Position numbers and translations under genes: made by a program
The notes under the pieces: generated by a model
What the model saw: the letters and a program-made list of their open reading frames with translations, nothing else
The model's database searches: none
Told to the model about the DNA's origin: nothing
Assembly (NCBI RefSeq): GCF_050003625.1
Contig: NC_134398.1
Span: 22,358,622 to 22,422,621 of the forward strand
Length of the DNA stretch: 64,000 nt
Direction of reading: 5' to 3'
DNA from: Haematobia irritans
Lineage: Eukaryota > Arthropoda > Insecta > Diptera > Muscidae
Shown: piece after piece, positions 11,431 to 23,320 of the stretch
How positions within the stretch are numbered: the stretch's first letter is position 1
How the letters are laid out: each line of letters starts with the position of its first letter

Positions 11431-12120
11431 AAGGTAATTAATTCAAAAACAAATTGCTGCACCCATAAACTAAAATTACACGATAATTTAGTTTGCTTTT
11501 TTCGCCAATATGTGGTTCTTGTAGTTTTCCAATATCAATTTCCGTTGGCCTTTAAAGTTTATTCGGAAAATTAAAAAAATTGGGTTATTAAAAGATATTG
11601 TATACAACGGATTTCAAAAAAAATTCAGATATTGGAATTCAAACATGACAGCGTGAAAACAACAGTGACCACATCAGAAATAATTTGAAAGTTGAAAGAC
11701 AGACCAAAATATTCGGGTGTCAATCCGCTTCAACCAAAAATGGTGTAAAAATGAGGTACCTAGCTTCATTTCTACCGCCTTGGTAAATATTTATTATAAG
11801 TAATTAATTTAAAAACAAATTGCTGCACACATAAACTAAAATTACAAGATAATTTAGTTTGCTTTTTTCACCAATATGTGGTTCTAGTAGTTTTCCAATA
11901 TCAATTTCCTTTGGCCTTTAAAATTTTATCGGAAAATTTAAAAATTTGGGTTAGCATAAGATCTTGTATACAACGGATTTAAAAAAATCAGATATTGGAA
12001 TTTCAAGCATGACAGCGTGAAAACAACGGTGACCACATCAGAAATGATAGTGAAAAACAGACCAAAATCTTTGGGTGTCAATCTGCTTCAACCAAGAATA
12101 GGAGGTACCTAGCTTCATTT
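11431..12120 (+). repeat. Tandem duplication, two ~330-bp copies, offset 365
   Basis: 11431-11776 and 11796-12120 share AAACAAATTGCTGCAC, CATAAACTAAAATTACA, GATAATTTAGTTTGCTTTTT, CAATATGTGGTTCT, ATTGTATACAACGGATTT (mutated), CATGACAGCGTGAAAACAAC and CTAGCTTCATTTCTACCGC. The second copy continues into the mariner fragment. Each holds one GCACA...ATATCAATTT core related to the 4-7 kb cluster. Confidence 0.85.
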
Positions 12121-12262
12121 CTACCGCACAATGGCCACAAAAATCTCCGGTTCTCAATCCGTTAGATTTTTGCGCCTCGATAATTTTAGGTTGGCACCAC
12201 CACTCAAACTCCGATATATACATATACATTGATGCCGTTTGTATGACCTGGAAACAGTCTGA
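12104..12262 (+). pseudogene. Mariner-like transposase C-terminal fragment
   Basis: The plus-strand frame reads AQWPQKSPVLNPLDFCA and, further on, IDAVCMTWKQSE before a stop. WPxxSPDLNPLDF is the signature around the third catalytic Asp of mariner transposases; here that Asp is Val, so the residue is lost. The region between the motifs is shortened. Not close to the two mariners at 40437 and 55820. Degenerate relic. Confidence 0.55.
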
Positions 12263-12289
12263 ATGAGTTACTAACAAAATATTAGAAAA

Positions 12290-13140
12290 TTAAATGTCCC
12301 TTATTTGTAATTGATGTACATCGTTCCCATAAAGTGTAAATCATTTTCATCATCATTTTCTGAAGGACATTTCCCATCAATGATGGTGGATTATGGTGAT
12401 AATATAGAAATTAAATAATCAAATCATTATAATTCTATCCTTTTGCAAATTTCTTAAACCTCTTATTGCTTAATTGAATATTCTATATTTTACATTTACT
12501 TATTCATTAAAAAAAAACTAACGTAAAACTAATAATAATCACATATACCAAAAAAAATTGAAAGCAAACAGTTTATGGAGTTATAAAAATTATTTTCTAT
12601 GACAAGTGAAAAGAAAAATGTATTTTATTAATTGTTAAAACAATTAAATGGCTTAACATCTGTTAATAATATGTCTCTATGGTTGGATTACTGTTTAGAA
12701 AAAAATTTATAAAAAAAATCTAAATAGTAAAGACCCTATCGTTGTCTAGTAAGCAGCTACTAGTTAATACGACGTTTTCAAAACATCTAGGCGCAATAAG
12801 ACATGGCGTTTACGACGCGATCTGGTGGACCATGCTCCTCCAGAATTGATCATGAGAATATTGACGAATTTCATGGACGTGATACGCAGACCAGTCCAAA
12901 ATGCTAGATTTACCAATGACTCAACAAACCATCATGGCACCAGAACACAATCTACCATAGCCGGTACGATGGAAAGTCAAACATTAAAATTTTGTATCGG
13001 AGGTATTCAGAGCGAGCGATAGCGCACAAACCACGTGTGACAACCTTTGTAGCGTATACGACCAGATTCGAAGATGAAACGTTTTTGGAGCATGGCGGTC
13101 AATTCATGAATGCAATAATGACATTTTTCTAGATGTAATT
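12290..13140. other. Unique-looking DNA with an unrecognised GC-richer block (12780-13120)
   Basis: 12290-12780 is plain AT-rich DNA. 12780-13120 has a more balanced composition and could be an old coding remnant; the best plus-strand frame (12825-13022) reads HAPPELIMRILTNFMDVIRR then loses continuity. I do not recognise a family. The block runs into the TTATTGTGAAT repeats. Confidence 0.4.
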
Positions 13141-13169
13141 CCATGTTATTAGACAATTTAATTACAATA

Positions 13170-13890
13170 AATAATTATTGTGAATCAAGGAAACGTCACT
13201 CTATTATTTTTAATGTATAAATTGTTCAAATAGTAAAAAATATTTTGCTCATGCAATTATCTGTAACACAATTTGATGATAATTTATATTTATTGTGAAT
13301 GTAGGAAAGGCCACTTTATTATTTTCAATATACAAATTGTTCAAGTAGTAACAAAATATTTGCTAGCGGGATAATTTTTGATATTTTACTAATTTTACAT
13401 GCATGCCTTTGGGCAAATCAATCACAAAAACAGGTTATTGTGAATGAAAGGCCACTTTATGGTTTTTCCATTTACAAATTGTTCAAGTAGTAACAAAATG
13501 TTTGCTAGCGATATTATTCATGATATTTTACTAATTTTGCTTGCATGCCTTTGGACAAATCAGTAATAAAAACGTGTTACTGTGAATGAAGGAAAATTAT
13601 TATATCATTTTTAATGTATACATTTTTCAATTATGGCAAATGTTTTCTAATGCGATTATTCATTATTCAAATTAGCAATTTAGTCATTCACAATAAAAGC
13701 TCATTGTGAATGGATATAAAAACAATTTTCAAATAAACTTGAATTATTGTCAACGCAAATTCACGCAATTTAAACAAATATATTGTAATCATATGGAAAA
13801 CATATATATTTTGACAAACATTAATAAATTAGTGAAAGAAAATATGTTTCATAAAATTATTTAAACAATATTGTTTAGGACATGAGATAT
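13170..13890 (+). repeat. Tandem repeats with TTATTGTGAAT core
   Basis: Units start with TTATTGTGAAT (or TTACTGTGAAT/TCATTGTGAAT) at about 13175, 13290, 13435, 13577 and 13701, spacing 115-145 bp, and share AAGGCCACTTTATT, AATTGTTCAAGTAGTAACAA and TGCATGCCTTTGG. The last part (13690-13890) is copied at 17610-17825. The inverted core ATTCACAATAA also occurs, suggesting a MITE-derived family. Confidence 0.75.
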
Positions 13891-13892
13891 AG

Positions 13893-14172
13893 ACACGGTT
13901 GCCACCCGTGCCAAAAATATTGTACCAAAATTTAAAGAAAATTTTATCAAAAATCTACCAAATTAAAAAAAATCTTATTTCGAAATTGTTGAACAAATTT
14001 TTGTGATTGGTATAAAACAATGTTTTTTTCCGGAAGAAATGTGTTATATTGAATTTATAGAAAATTTTATTTCTATGGAAAATTTTTACAAAATTTTATT
14101 TTTATAGAAAATTTTTATAAAATTGTATTTCTAAAAAAAAAATTTGCAAAATGTTATTTCTATAGAAAATGT
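13893..14172 (+). repeat. 29-bp array with its 'GGTTGCCACCCGTGCC' leader
   Basis: CACGGTTGCCACCCGTGCCA (13894 on), AATATTGTACCAAAATTTAA, a ~130-bp unique leader (CAATGTTTTTTTCCG, GAAATGTGTTATATTGAA) and then four 29-bp-type units. The same leader occurs at 14260-14332 plus 16367-16450, and again at 16455-16620. Here it stands outside any HINE, so the 29-bp repeat has an existence of its own. Confidence 0.75.
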
Positions 14173-14173
14173 T

Positions 14174-14251
14174 TGCATTGTGGTATCACAATGGAGTGAA
14201 TAGTCTAAGTGAGCCTGATACATCGGGCTGCCACCTAACCTAACCTAGGAT
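14174..14251 (+). mobile_element. SINE, 5'-truncated tail
   Basis: GTGGTATCACAATGGAGTGA, GTCTAAGTGAGCCTGATACA, TCGGGCTGCCACCTAACCTA. The GATACATCGGG variant marks it as SINE rather than LINE tail. Inserted in the 29-bp/leader repeats. Confidence 0.75.
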
Positions 14252-14332
14252 ATGAGACCACGGTTGCCACCCGTGCCAAAAATATTCTACCAAAATTTAA
14301 AGAACATTTTACCAAAAATCTACCAAATTACA

Positions 14333-16366
14333 AACAAGTATATACAGCAGTAAGTTCGGCCGGGCCGAATCTTAAATACCCACCACCATGAACCAAATAT
14401 TAGGGTTTCCTTTGAAATTTCAGGAGGGCTTAAGGACTTCAGGACACTTCCCGAAGATAAATTTAAAGATTTCACCTATGAGGACTATATCAATTCTGGA
14501 TTTATAAGAACCATTTTTGTTTGAGTTTTAGAGGAATCATTAACATCTCTTGTAAGTGTGCAAGAAAATTATAAAATAACGTCTTGATTTGAAATATTAA
14601 ATCTGTAGAAGTAAAATCTGGAAATTTTACATTGAGTTTCAAGCAATTTTCATGATCAGTGCGCCTTCTACACCCTCAAGAAGTGAAGTCGGTCTATATG
14701 GAGGCATTACCAAATGGACCGATAAAAACTTAATCCGATACACGTTTTTGTGAGCCTAAAATACCAGAATATTTACAATTTCAGGCAAATCAGATAAAAA
14801 CTACGGTTTCTAGAAACACAAGGAGTTAAATCGGGAGATCGTTCTTATGGGGGCTATACTAAAATATGGACCGATACTCACCGTTTTCGGCACACCTCTT
14901 TATGACCCGAAAATACCTCTAGATTTCCGATTTCAGGCAAATAGGATAAAAACTTCGGATTCTAGAAGCCCACGAAGTAAAATCGGGAAATCGGTCTATA
15001 TGGGGGCTATACCAAAATATGGACCGATACTCACCATTTTCGGCACACCTCTTTATGGTCCTAAAATACCTCTAGATTTCCAATTTCAGACAAATTGGAT
15101 AAAATCTACGGTTTCTATAAGCCCAAGACCCCAAATGGGGAGGACGTTTTATATGGGGACCATACCAAAACATGGACCGATACTCACAATTTTTGGCACA
15201 CGTATTTGTGTTCCTACAATACCTCTCGATTTCCAATTTTAGGTAAATTGAATAAAAACTGCGGTTTCTATAAGCCCAAGAAGTAAAATCGGGAGATCGG
15301 TCTATATGGGGGCTATACCAAAACATGGACCGATACTCACCATTTTTGGCACACGTATTTGTGGTCCTACGATACCTCTCCATTTCCAATTTTAGGTAAA
15401 TTGAATAAAAACTGCGGTTTCTATAAGCCCAAAAAGCAAAATCGGGAGATCGGTCTATATGGGGGCTATACCAAAATATGGACCGATACTCACAATTTTT
15501 GGCACACGTATTTTTGGTCCTACAATACCTCTCGATTTCCAATTTTAGGTAAATTGAATAAAAACTGCGGTTTCTATAAGCCCAAGAAGTAAAATCGGGA
15601 GATAGGTCTATATGGGGGCTATACCAAAACATGGACCGATACTCACGATTTTTGGCACACGTATTTGTGGTCCTACAATACTTCTCGATTTCCAATTTTA
15701 GGTAAATTGAATACAAACTTCTATAAGCCCAAGAAGTAAAATCGGGAGATCGGTCTATATGGGGGCTATACCAAAATATGGACCGATGCTCACAATTTTT
15801 GGCACACGTTTTTGTGGTCCTACAATACCTCTAGATTTCCGATTTCAGGTAAATTGAATAAAAACTGCGGTTTCTTTTAGCCCAAGAAGTAAAATCGGGA
15901 GATTGGTCTATATGGGGGCTATGCCAAAACATGGACCGATACTCACCATTTTTGGCACACCTCTTTATGGTCATAAAATACCTCTAGATTTCAAATTTCA
16001 GGCAAATTGGATAAAAACTACGAATTCTATAAGCCCAAGACCCCAAATCGGGAGGTCGGTTTATATGGGGACTATATCAAAACCTGGACCGATATAGTCC
16101 ATCTTCGAACTTGACCTGTCTGCAGACAAAAGACGAGTTTGTGCAAAATTTCAGCACGATTGCTTCATTATTGAAGACTGTAGCGTGATTACAACAGACA
16201 GACAGACAGACAGACGGACAGACGGACATCGTTATATCGTCTTAGAATTTCTCCCTGATCAAGAATATATATACTTTATATAGTCGGACATCAATATTTC
16301 GATGTGTTACAAACGGAATGACAAACTTATTATACCCCCGTCACCATTCTATGGTGGTGGGTATAA
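14333..16366 (-). mobile_element. HINE sub-family 3, full-length copy
   Basis: On the plus strand it begins AACAAGTATATACAGCAG, then the perfect palindrome TTCGGCCGGGCCGAA, then TACCCACCACCAT. It ends AATATATATACTTTATATAG, TTTCGATGTGTTACAAACGG, TTATTATACC, ATGGTGGTGGGTA, TAAAA. The 13-bp sub-terminal repeats TACCCACCACCAT/ATGGTGGTGGGTA are perfect inverses. The interior is an array of 153-bp units; (CAGA)n CGGACATCG precedes the closing end. Flanks AAATTAC | AAATCTTATT match an empty copy at ~16519, so insertion was between A and A (T-T on the other strand), as reported for Helentrons. No protein. Confidence 0.85.
14840..16110 (-). repeat. 153-bp minisatellite, sub-family 3 (8 to 9 units)
   Basis: TATATGGGGGC recurs at intervals of exactly 153 bp (15001, 15154, 15307, 15460, 15613), then 147 (a 6-bp deletion) and 153 (15760, 15913). 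Each unit carries ATGGACCGATACTCAC, TTGGCACACGT and AATCGGGAGATCGGTC. 153 is divisible by 3, so long spurious frames with a 51-residue period exist on both strands here (for example 14847-15242 plus, 15072-15716 minus). Confidence 0.95.
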
Positions 16367-16454
16367 AAATCTTATTGCGAAATTGTTGAACAAATTTTTG
16401 TGGTTGGTATAAAACAATGTTTTTTTTCCGAAAGAAATGTTTTATATTGAATTT

Positions 16455-16728
16455 ATAGAAAATGCCACCCGTGCCAAAAATATTCTACCAACATTTAAAG
16501 AACATTTTACCAAAAATCTACCAAATTACAAAAAATCTTATTTCGAAATTGTTTAACAAATTTTTGTGGTTGGTATAAAACAATGTTTTTTTTCCGAAAG
16601 AAATGTTTTATATTGAATTTATAGAAAATTTTATTTCTATGGAAAATTTTTACAAAATTTTATTTTTATAGAAAATTTTTATAAAATTTTATTTCTACAA
16701 AAAATGTTTGCAAAATTTTAGAGGAAGC
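16455..16728 (+). repeat. Further copy of the GCCACCCGTGCC leader plus 29-bp units
   Basis: Begins ATGCCACCCGTGCCAAAAAT and repeats the leader seen at 13893, then three 29-bp-type units up to about 16720. With 14260-14332/16367-16450 this gives three leader copies in ~2.8 kb once the HINE is removed. Confidence 0.75.
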
Positions 16729-17088
16729 ACGCTCAAAACAAACCCAGCCAACAGCACTCAACTCGATGATTTGACTTTAGCAAAGGAAAAGAGATATGCT
16801 TGCAAATTTGCTTAGGCAATAGCCGACTATCAAAAACCTTTTTTCGGGAGGTTCAAGTGTAGTTCATTTTGGGTTTAGTGAACTACCCGAATTTATGCCG
16901 ATACCCGATAATTGGTTGATAGTTTTGCTGCAAATAGAGAATGCTGATCAGGAATGTGGTATTTCCGAAACGGCTGTTCATTGAACCATTTAGCAGTATA
17001 CAAGGCTTTGACCAAATAAATTTGACAAGCATACTTTTCCTCTGGTGGTTAAGCTATTCAATGCATGATTTTAAGCTGAAATCAAAGC
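16729..17088 (+). mobile_element. Unclassified element X, diverged copy
   Basis: Shares, in the same order as the reverse complement of 51006-51400, GAGGAAGCACGCTCAAAA, GATGATTTGAC, AAGAGATATG, TTTTTTCGGAGGGTT-like, AATTGGTTGATAGTTTTGCT, GATGCTGAT.AGGAATGTG, TTTCCGAAACG, TTTGACCAAATAAATTTGAC, CTTTTCCTCTGGTGGTTAAG and TTTTAAGCTGAAA. More diverged than the 51-kb copy. No protein domain recognised. Confidence 0.65.
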
Positions 17089-17094
17089 AAAAAT

Positions 17095-17265
17095 TAATAT
17101 TTTATTTCTATAGCAAATTTTTGCAAAAAATTTATTTCTATAGAAAGTTTTTACAAAATTTTATTTCTATAGAAATTTTTGCAAATTTATATTTCTATAG
17201 AAAATTTTTGCAAAATTTTATATACATACAAAATTTTTACAAAATTTTATTTCCATAGCAAATTG
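17095..17265 (+). repeat. Short 29-bp array
   Basis: Six diverged units with TTTCTATAG and AAAATTTTTGCAAAATTTTA. Follows element X directly. An 11-bp inverted repeat ATTCTACCAAA/TTTGGTAGAAT lies just downstream near 17320-17365. Confidence 0.85.
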
Positions 17266-17392
17266 AAGTATCTCTTAAGTGGAGCAGAATACTTTGCAAA
17301 ATCTAGCAAAACATCAAGAATTCTACCAAACAGTAAAAATTTACCGTTTTTGGTAGAATTCTACCAAATTTGGCATCCATGGATATAGATCA

Positions 17393-18000
17393 ATGCTTAG
17401 ACCATTCCCTATGGCTATGATTAAGCTCGTATAATGCCATTTTAATTCGTTATACCACTGTTGTCATTCCTTTGCCAAAGTGACAATTACGTCATTAACA
17501 ATGAGATACTATTGTGATTGAAAATAGGAATCGTTTTCTTCTTTCTAAAAACCATTATTACCATTTCATGTCGTTATGCCACCCTTGTTTATTAGTCAAA
17601 TTAGCAATTTAGTCATTCACAATAAGAGATTACTGTGAATGGAAACGAAAATAATTTTCAAATAAACTTGAATTATTGTCAAAGCAAATTCATGAAATTT
17701 TACAAATACATTGTAATCATGTGGAAAACTTATTATTTTTCTTACTATATTTTCTTTATTAATTTAGTGAAAGCAAATATGTTACTTAAAATTATTTGAA
17801 AAATATTCGGACATGAGATATAGGTGCTAAGACCATTCACTATGACTATAATTAAGCTCATATGATGTCACTTTAATTTGTTATACAATTGTTGTCATTG
17901 CTTTGCCAAAGTGACAAGTATGTCATTAACAATGAGATATTATTGTGAATGAAAATAGGAATTGTTTTCAAGTGAACTTAACTATAAATATCAATTTCAA
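17393..18000 (+). repeat. TTATTGTGAAT-family duplication, offset ~432
   Basis: 17393-17540 and 17825-17970 share GCTTTGCCAAAGTGACAA-like, GTCATTAACAATGAGATA and TATTGTG(A)AT(T)GAAAATAGGAAT. The middle (17610-17825) matches 13690-13890 including TCATTCACAATAA, AATAAACTTGAATTATTGTC and GGACATGAGATATAG. AT-rich, no coding. Confidence 0.75.
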
Positions 18001-20030
18001 ACAGACCAACGAAAATTCAAAAACAAATACCAAAATATATTGTAATCCCATAGAAAACACACATGTTTTCGAAGTATCTAAATAAATAGGTTTCTTAAAA
18101 ATAATTTAAAAAAATATTGAAATTTGAAAAAATACTACTTCCTACAAACATAGCAAAAATCATGATACAAAATATTATTTTTGATTCATAACCAATATTA
18201 TATAGATTTGTATGCTTGAAATTTTTTTATGTTATAATTGAATTTTATAATCATAAAAAAGGATCCTCACAACTGTTTGCTTTCTATTTTTTTTTTATAC
18301 TTTTTGTTTTAAATTTAAACTTATAATGACCTAGATAATTACATGATAGTTACAATAATGCATGCGCTAATTATTTTTTTACATATATTAAATATATTTA
18401 TATACATTTAAAATTAATTATTCCATTTAACAATGGATTTATTTGTTTTATATGTATCTGTTTTTATGTCATTCGTAACAACCTAGGTGCCTTGTTTTTT
18501 TCTATGCTTATCCGTTTGTATCAATTTTTCACACTCGCTTTATATGGGAATTTTGCAGTTTTGTGTTTTTTTTTTTTATTCTTCTTGTGAATTTCTATAT
18601 AACATAAAAATTCTATGGCAGGGCTTTGCCGAGTTTTACAATCCATTATTTAAAATATTTATGAATTGTATGGTGAAGTTATAATAATATTATTATGGTT
18701 TATATGGATATATGGTTTTGTTTTACCCAAGGATTATGAAAAAAAAAGAATAAATAAAATAGATATAAAATTAAAATAAAAATAAAAAAACTCTCTTATT
18801 TTTATAGAAAAGAGATAGTGTTTGTGTAACATTTGTTGGATGGAAAAAAAATTCTGATTAATTTTGTTGTATGTTATATTACACATTATTTACAATGAAG
18901 AGCTGAATAACTGTAACTTTAAAATTAAAATTTATATATGTATGTATTTTTTTTTTTTATAAAAAATGGAACCTTCCTCACTTCAGTCATATCTGTGTGG
19001 TGTAGTTTCCTATTTTTCTTTGAGTTTTTTTTTTGGGTTTTATTCAATGTGATGTAATAAATTTTAAATTTTAAAGTGGTTTTTGAAAGATTGATGGTAA
19101 TGGTGGATATAGATATCAAGTGAGAGTAAATGTGGTTGGATATTGTTCTGTTATTGGTCTGGTCAAGAAAACAAAGTCGTTTGTTGGTCTCATCTATCTT
19201 TTTTTTTGAGGATTTGTTATAAATAAATAGTTTTTCCTGCTTATCTAAAATTTTAATTAATTTCCATAACCGAAAAGGGCAATTTTTTGTTAATTTGTTT
19301 TTTTTTTTCCCCTTTTTTAGAGGAAAGTATTAACAATAAATTGTTCGATTATTTCTTTGTGAATATTTTAGTTTTAACACCAAAATATTTTCCATAGATC
19401 AACACGCAGATATTATTGCTCGCAGCCATTTTTGTTTCTAAGAAAACGATTTTCAAAATGATCGTTTTGTTGTGTATTTAACGCGTTTTAAAATTTCATA
19501 ACACCGTTTCAAATTTTCATTTTATTTGATGATCCAAGGCAAAACAGATAAAAAACATTTTCTAAAGGCAACCAAAGGAAATTTCACAAAAAAAATGTTA
19601 AGTTTTTTTTATTAATTTCCTTTTTTCCTTTCAAGACTTTGTTTATATTAGTTTTGCATTATGAGATTGAGGTGTGCTTTTGGTTTTTGATATAGTGCTA
19701 AAATTTTGTTTTTGATGAATTATGATTGTTTCTTGCCAATTTTATAGTTTCGATTTTTTTTTTCTGTTCGTAACAAATCTTAACCGAAGACTTGCAAATA
19801 ACCAAGCCTTTTTTCTCTTCAACTTGGGTTATTCTATTGGTTTTGGTTGCGTTAACGTTTAATTAGTTGTGGGATATTTTATTTAAATATTCGGTTTAAG
19901 GGGATATTTCGGAGTTTATTAACACGTTTAATGGGGATGTTTTTTAAATAGGTATGGATGGTTTAGGAAATACTCATTTTAAATAGTTTATAATGGGGAA
20001 AACTTTAAATTGAAATTATAATTAAAAATT
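18001..20030. other. AT-rich non-coding DNA, nothing recognised
   Basis: Long T and A homopolymers, no element ends, no open frame with a domain. The 64-codon minus frame near 18925-19119 is Lys/Thr/Ile-rich and unsupported. Confidence 0.6.
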
Positions 20031-20047
20031 AAAATAATAATAATAAT

Positions 20048-21002
<955 letters not shown>

Positions 21003-21330
21003 GGAGCCACCGTGGTGCAATGGTTAGCATGCCCGCCTTGCATACACAAGGTCGTGGGTTCGATTGCTGCTTCGACCGAACACCAAAAAGGTTTTGCAGC
21101 GGTGGATTATATCACCTCAGTAATGCTGGTTTCATAGCTTCTCTAAGTGGTTTCACTGCAATGTGGAATGCCGTTCGGACTCGGCTATTAAAAGGAGGTC
21201 CCTTGTCATTGAGCTTAACATGGAATCGGGCAGCACTCAGTGATAAGAGAGAAGTTCACCAATGTGGTATGACAATGGACTGAGAAGTCTAAGTGAGCCT
21301 AATACATCGGGCTGCTATCTAACCTAACCT
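21003..21330 (+). mobile_element. tRNA-derived SINE, full length (~328 bp)
   Basis: The head GGAGCCACCGTGGTGCAATG carries box A (TGGTGCAATGG), then TTAGCATGCC, CCTTGCATACACAAGG (anticodon-stem-like CCTTG/CAAGG) and box B GGTTCGATTGC. The body has ACCTCAGTAATGCTGG, AGTGGTTTCACTGCAATGTG, GGAGGTCCCTTGTCATTGAG and CAGCACTCAGTGATAAGAGA. The 3' tail GGTATGACAATGGACTGA... GCCTAATACATCGGGCTG ends in TAACCTAACCT. Transcribed by RNA polymerase III if active; tail shared with the LINE at 11132-11331. Not a tRNA gene. Confidence 0.9.
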
Positions 21331-21568
21331 ACCTATGGATATGGATTGTCGAAGGCACCTCTCTAAAATTCTTATTATCGAGAAAATATTGTTTATGTAG
21401 CTTGGAGTCACATGGTACACGGAAATACATATTTCGGTGATAGACCATGAATGTATCGACAAGACACGATGCCGTCACGTAAATCTCGAGAAAGTTTTAT
21501 GAAGTAATTATTTAAATTAGCAATCCTATATGTCAGCTGTACACATAATATAAAAATATTATTGGGAA

Positions 21569-21602
21569 TTATTGTGAATAGATATGAATCTATTCACAAT
21601 AA
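21569..21602. repeat. Perfect 15-bp inverted repeat (TTATTGTGAATAGAT)
   Basis: TTATTGTGAATAGAT, loop ATGA, ATCTATTCACAATAA. The arm begins with the TTATTGTGAAT core of the 13-18 kb family, so this looks like a fused end-to-end MITE remnant. Confidence 0.9.
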
Positions 21603-21815
21603 TAAAACCAAATAAAATTTCTAATGTAATTGAAATCAATCTTAAAATTGATTCGTGCGCCCCCCAAAATTGGTTTTTCGACCGCATTAGTCAAAAAAAT
21701 TTTGTTATTTGCGCTGGTTAGTCCATAGCGGGCAAAAGTAGATTCTGAAATGTAGGTAACCTCTTAAAATTAACATTAATTCATTGACATTAATTCAACA
21801 AATAGATGATTACAC

Positions 21816-22740
21816 TCTAGAACGAAATTTTCGCCTAAAATTATGCTATGACTAATTTTCCGAAATATCAATTCACAATAACAAAATAAGAAATTATTCA
21901 AAGTAGAGGTGTGCGCGTGACTGAAATTTCACTCACACTCACGCACATTCACGAAACAAAATGTTTATTCACGTACGCTCACGCACGATACGTGTTGTAG
22001 CCAATCCCACTCACGCACATTCCCACTCACGCACATTCACATTCACGCACGCTCACGCACGACATATTTATTTTAGTCCCATTCACGCACATTCACGAGA
22101 CTTGCTTTGGATTTTGTTCACGACTCACGTAATTCTCGCGTGAATCACGCGTGTCACGAGAAATTCGTGTCACGCGCACACCTCTAATTCAAAGTTCACA
22201 TGTGACATATGGACGAAGCATTTTTTTTAGTAGCTACCATTGTGTTTCAGAGGTGCACCATAGTCTATATGAAATAGTTTCAATAGTGGAATTTACCGTT
22301 TAAAATATTTATAGAAAAATATTCATTCAAACTTTAATCAAATCAACTATCACGAATATTTTTCTTTTATCAACTCTAGAACGACATTTTCGCCTAGAAT
22401 TATGCAAGTGTTGAATGAACAATTTTCCGTAGTATCAATTCACAATAAAAGATACGATCGATGTGTAATGATACAAAATTCTCAAAATTGAGTTCTCACA
22501 TGGGGTATTCATTGCCAAATAAAGAAAATTATTTATCATTGCTATCTTGAAATTATATTAAGAAATTATTCAAAAGTTCAGATAGGAAATATTGACGTGG
22601 CTTGGTTTTAGTAGCTACCATTGTGTTTCACAGGTGCACCATAGTCAATATTAAATAGTTTCAATAGTGGAATTTACGGTTGAAAATAATTATAGAAAAA
22701 TATTCATTCAAAATTTAATCAAATCATCTATCATGAATGT
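21816..22740 (+). repeat. Diverged direct duplication interrupted by a hAT-like MITE
   Basis: CTCTAGAACGA, ATTTTCGCCTA, TATCAATTCACAATAA recur at 21816-21890 and 22373-22448. TAGTAGCTACCATTGTGTTT, AGGTGCACCATAGTC and AAATAGTTTCAATAGTGGAA recur at 22230-22350 and 22610-22740. Two copies of one ~400-bp unit once the MITE is removed. Confidence 0.75.
21904..22186. mobile_element. hAT-like MITE (283 bp) with intact TIRs and 8-bp TSD
   Basis: Terminal inverted repeats TAGAGGTGTGCGCGTGAC and GTCACGCGCACACCTCTA are perfect over 18 bp. The flanks repeat ATTCAAAG (21896-21903 and 22187-22194), an 8-bp target duplication as produced by hAT transposases. TIRs starting TAG/CAG are typical of hAT. The interior is a minisatellite of TCACGCAC/TTCACGCACA motifs, more GC-rich than its surroundings. 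No transposase; non-autonomous. A short frame at 21961-22143 is an artefact of the repeat. Confidence 0.9.
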
Positions 22741-22929
22741 TTTTTTTATTAAAAATTTAAAATATATTTATGAGAAGATTACAAGAGAATTTGTCATTGC
22801 AAAAAAAATTGTTAAAAATATTTATATTGATGAAATTAAACTGGGCACAAATTATGAGAATTTTCGAAATTTTAAATTAAATTAAATTTTTATGAATCGA
22901 GGTCCTTAATTGATCCCTTCTTAAATTAA

Positions 22930-23016
22930 CCCTCTAATGTCCCAATTTTTAAGGTTTATGATAAACTTTCCCTTTTGAGCGAAGCCAGCCAAAAGACGGG
23001 TATGGGCATTAGAGGG
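22930..23016. mobile_element. piggyBac-like MITE, copy 1 (87 bp)
   Basis: Flanked on both sides by TTAA (22926-22929 and 23017-23020), the target duplicated by piggyBac transposases. Ends CCCTCTAATGTCCCA and TGGGCATTAGAGGG are inverted repeats (CCCTCTAATG perfect). The interior has a GCCAGCCAAAAGACGGG short hairpin. Too small to code; would need a transposase in trans. Confidence 0.8.
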
Positions 23017-23208
23017 TTAATATAATATAAAAATATTGTTGAGTGTTTATGAGAACATTACAAGAGAATTTTTCATTAAAAACAATTTTCCTAAAAATAT
23101 ATATATTGATGAAATTAAACTGGATACAAATTATGAGAATTTTCGAAATGTTAAATTAAATTAAATTTTTATGAATCTAGGTCTTTTATTGATCCCTTCT
23201 TAAATCAA

Positions 23209-23295
23209 TACTCTAATGTCCCATTTTTTAAGGTTTATGATAAACTTCCCCTTTTGAATGAAGCCCGCCAATAGGCGGGTTTAGGCGTTAGAGGG
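23209..23295. mobile_element. piggyBac-like MITE, copy 2 (diverged left end)
   Basis: Same element in the second duplicated unit: CTCTAATGTCCCA...GGCGTTAGAGGG followed by TTAA. The left TTAACCC has decayed to TCAATAC. Interior hairpin GCCCGCCAATAGGCGGG: GCCCGCC/GGCGGG(T), better paired than in copy 1. Confidence 0.7.
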
Positions 23296-23320
23296 TTAAT
23301 ATAATATAATCATATTGTTT

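Larger units (their letters stand above)
22755..23320 (+). repeat. Tandem duplication (~283-bp unit) each carrying a piggyBac-like MITE
   Basis: 22755-23040 and 23041-23320 share TTACAAGAGAATTT, TTGATGAAATTAAACTGG, CAAATTATGAGAATTTTCG, TTGATCCCTTCTTAAAT and the MITE at the end of each unit followed by TATAATATAA. The MITE was present before the duplication. Confidence 0.85.

Noticed and set aside
12825..13022. Transposase or gag remnant in the GC-richer block
   Set aside because: No motif could be matched with confidence; left as unrecognised.
21961..22143. His-rich frame THAHSHSRTFTFTHAHARH
   Set aside because: Translation of the TCACGCAC minisatellite inside the hAT-like MITE.
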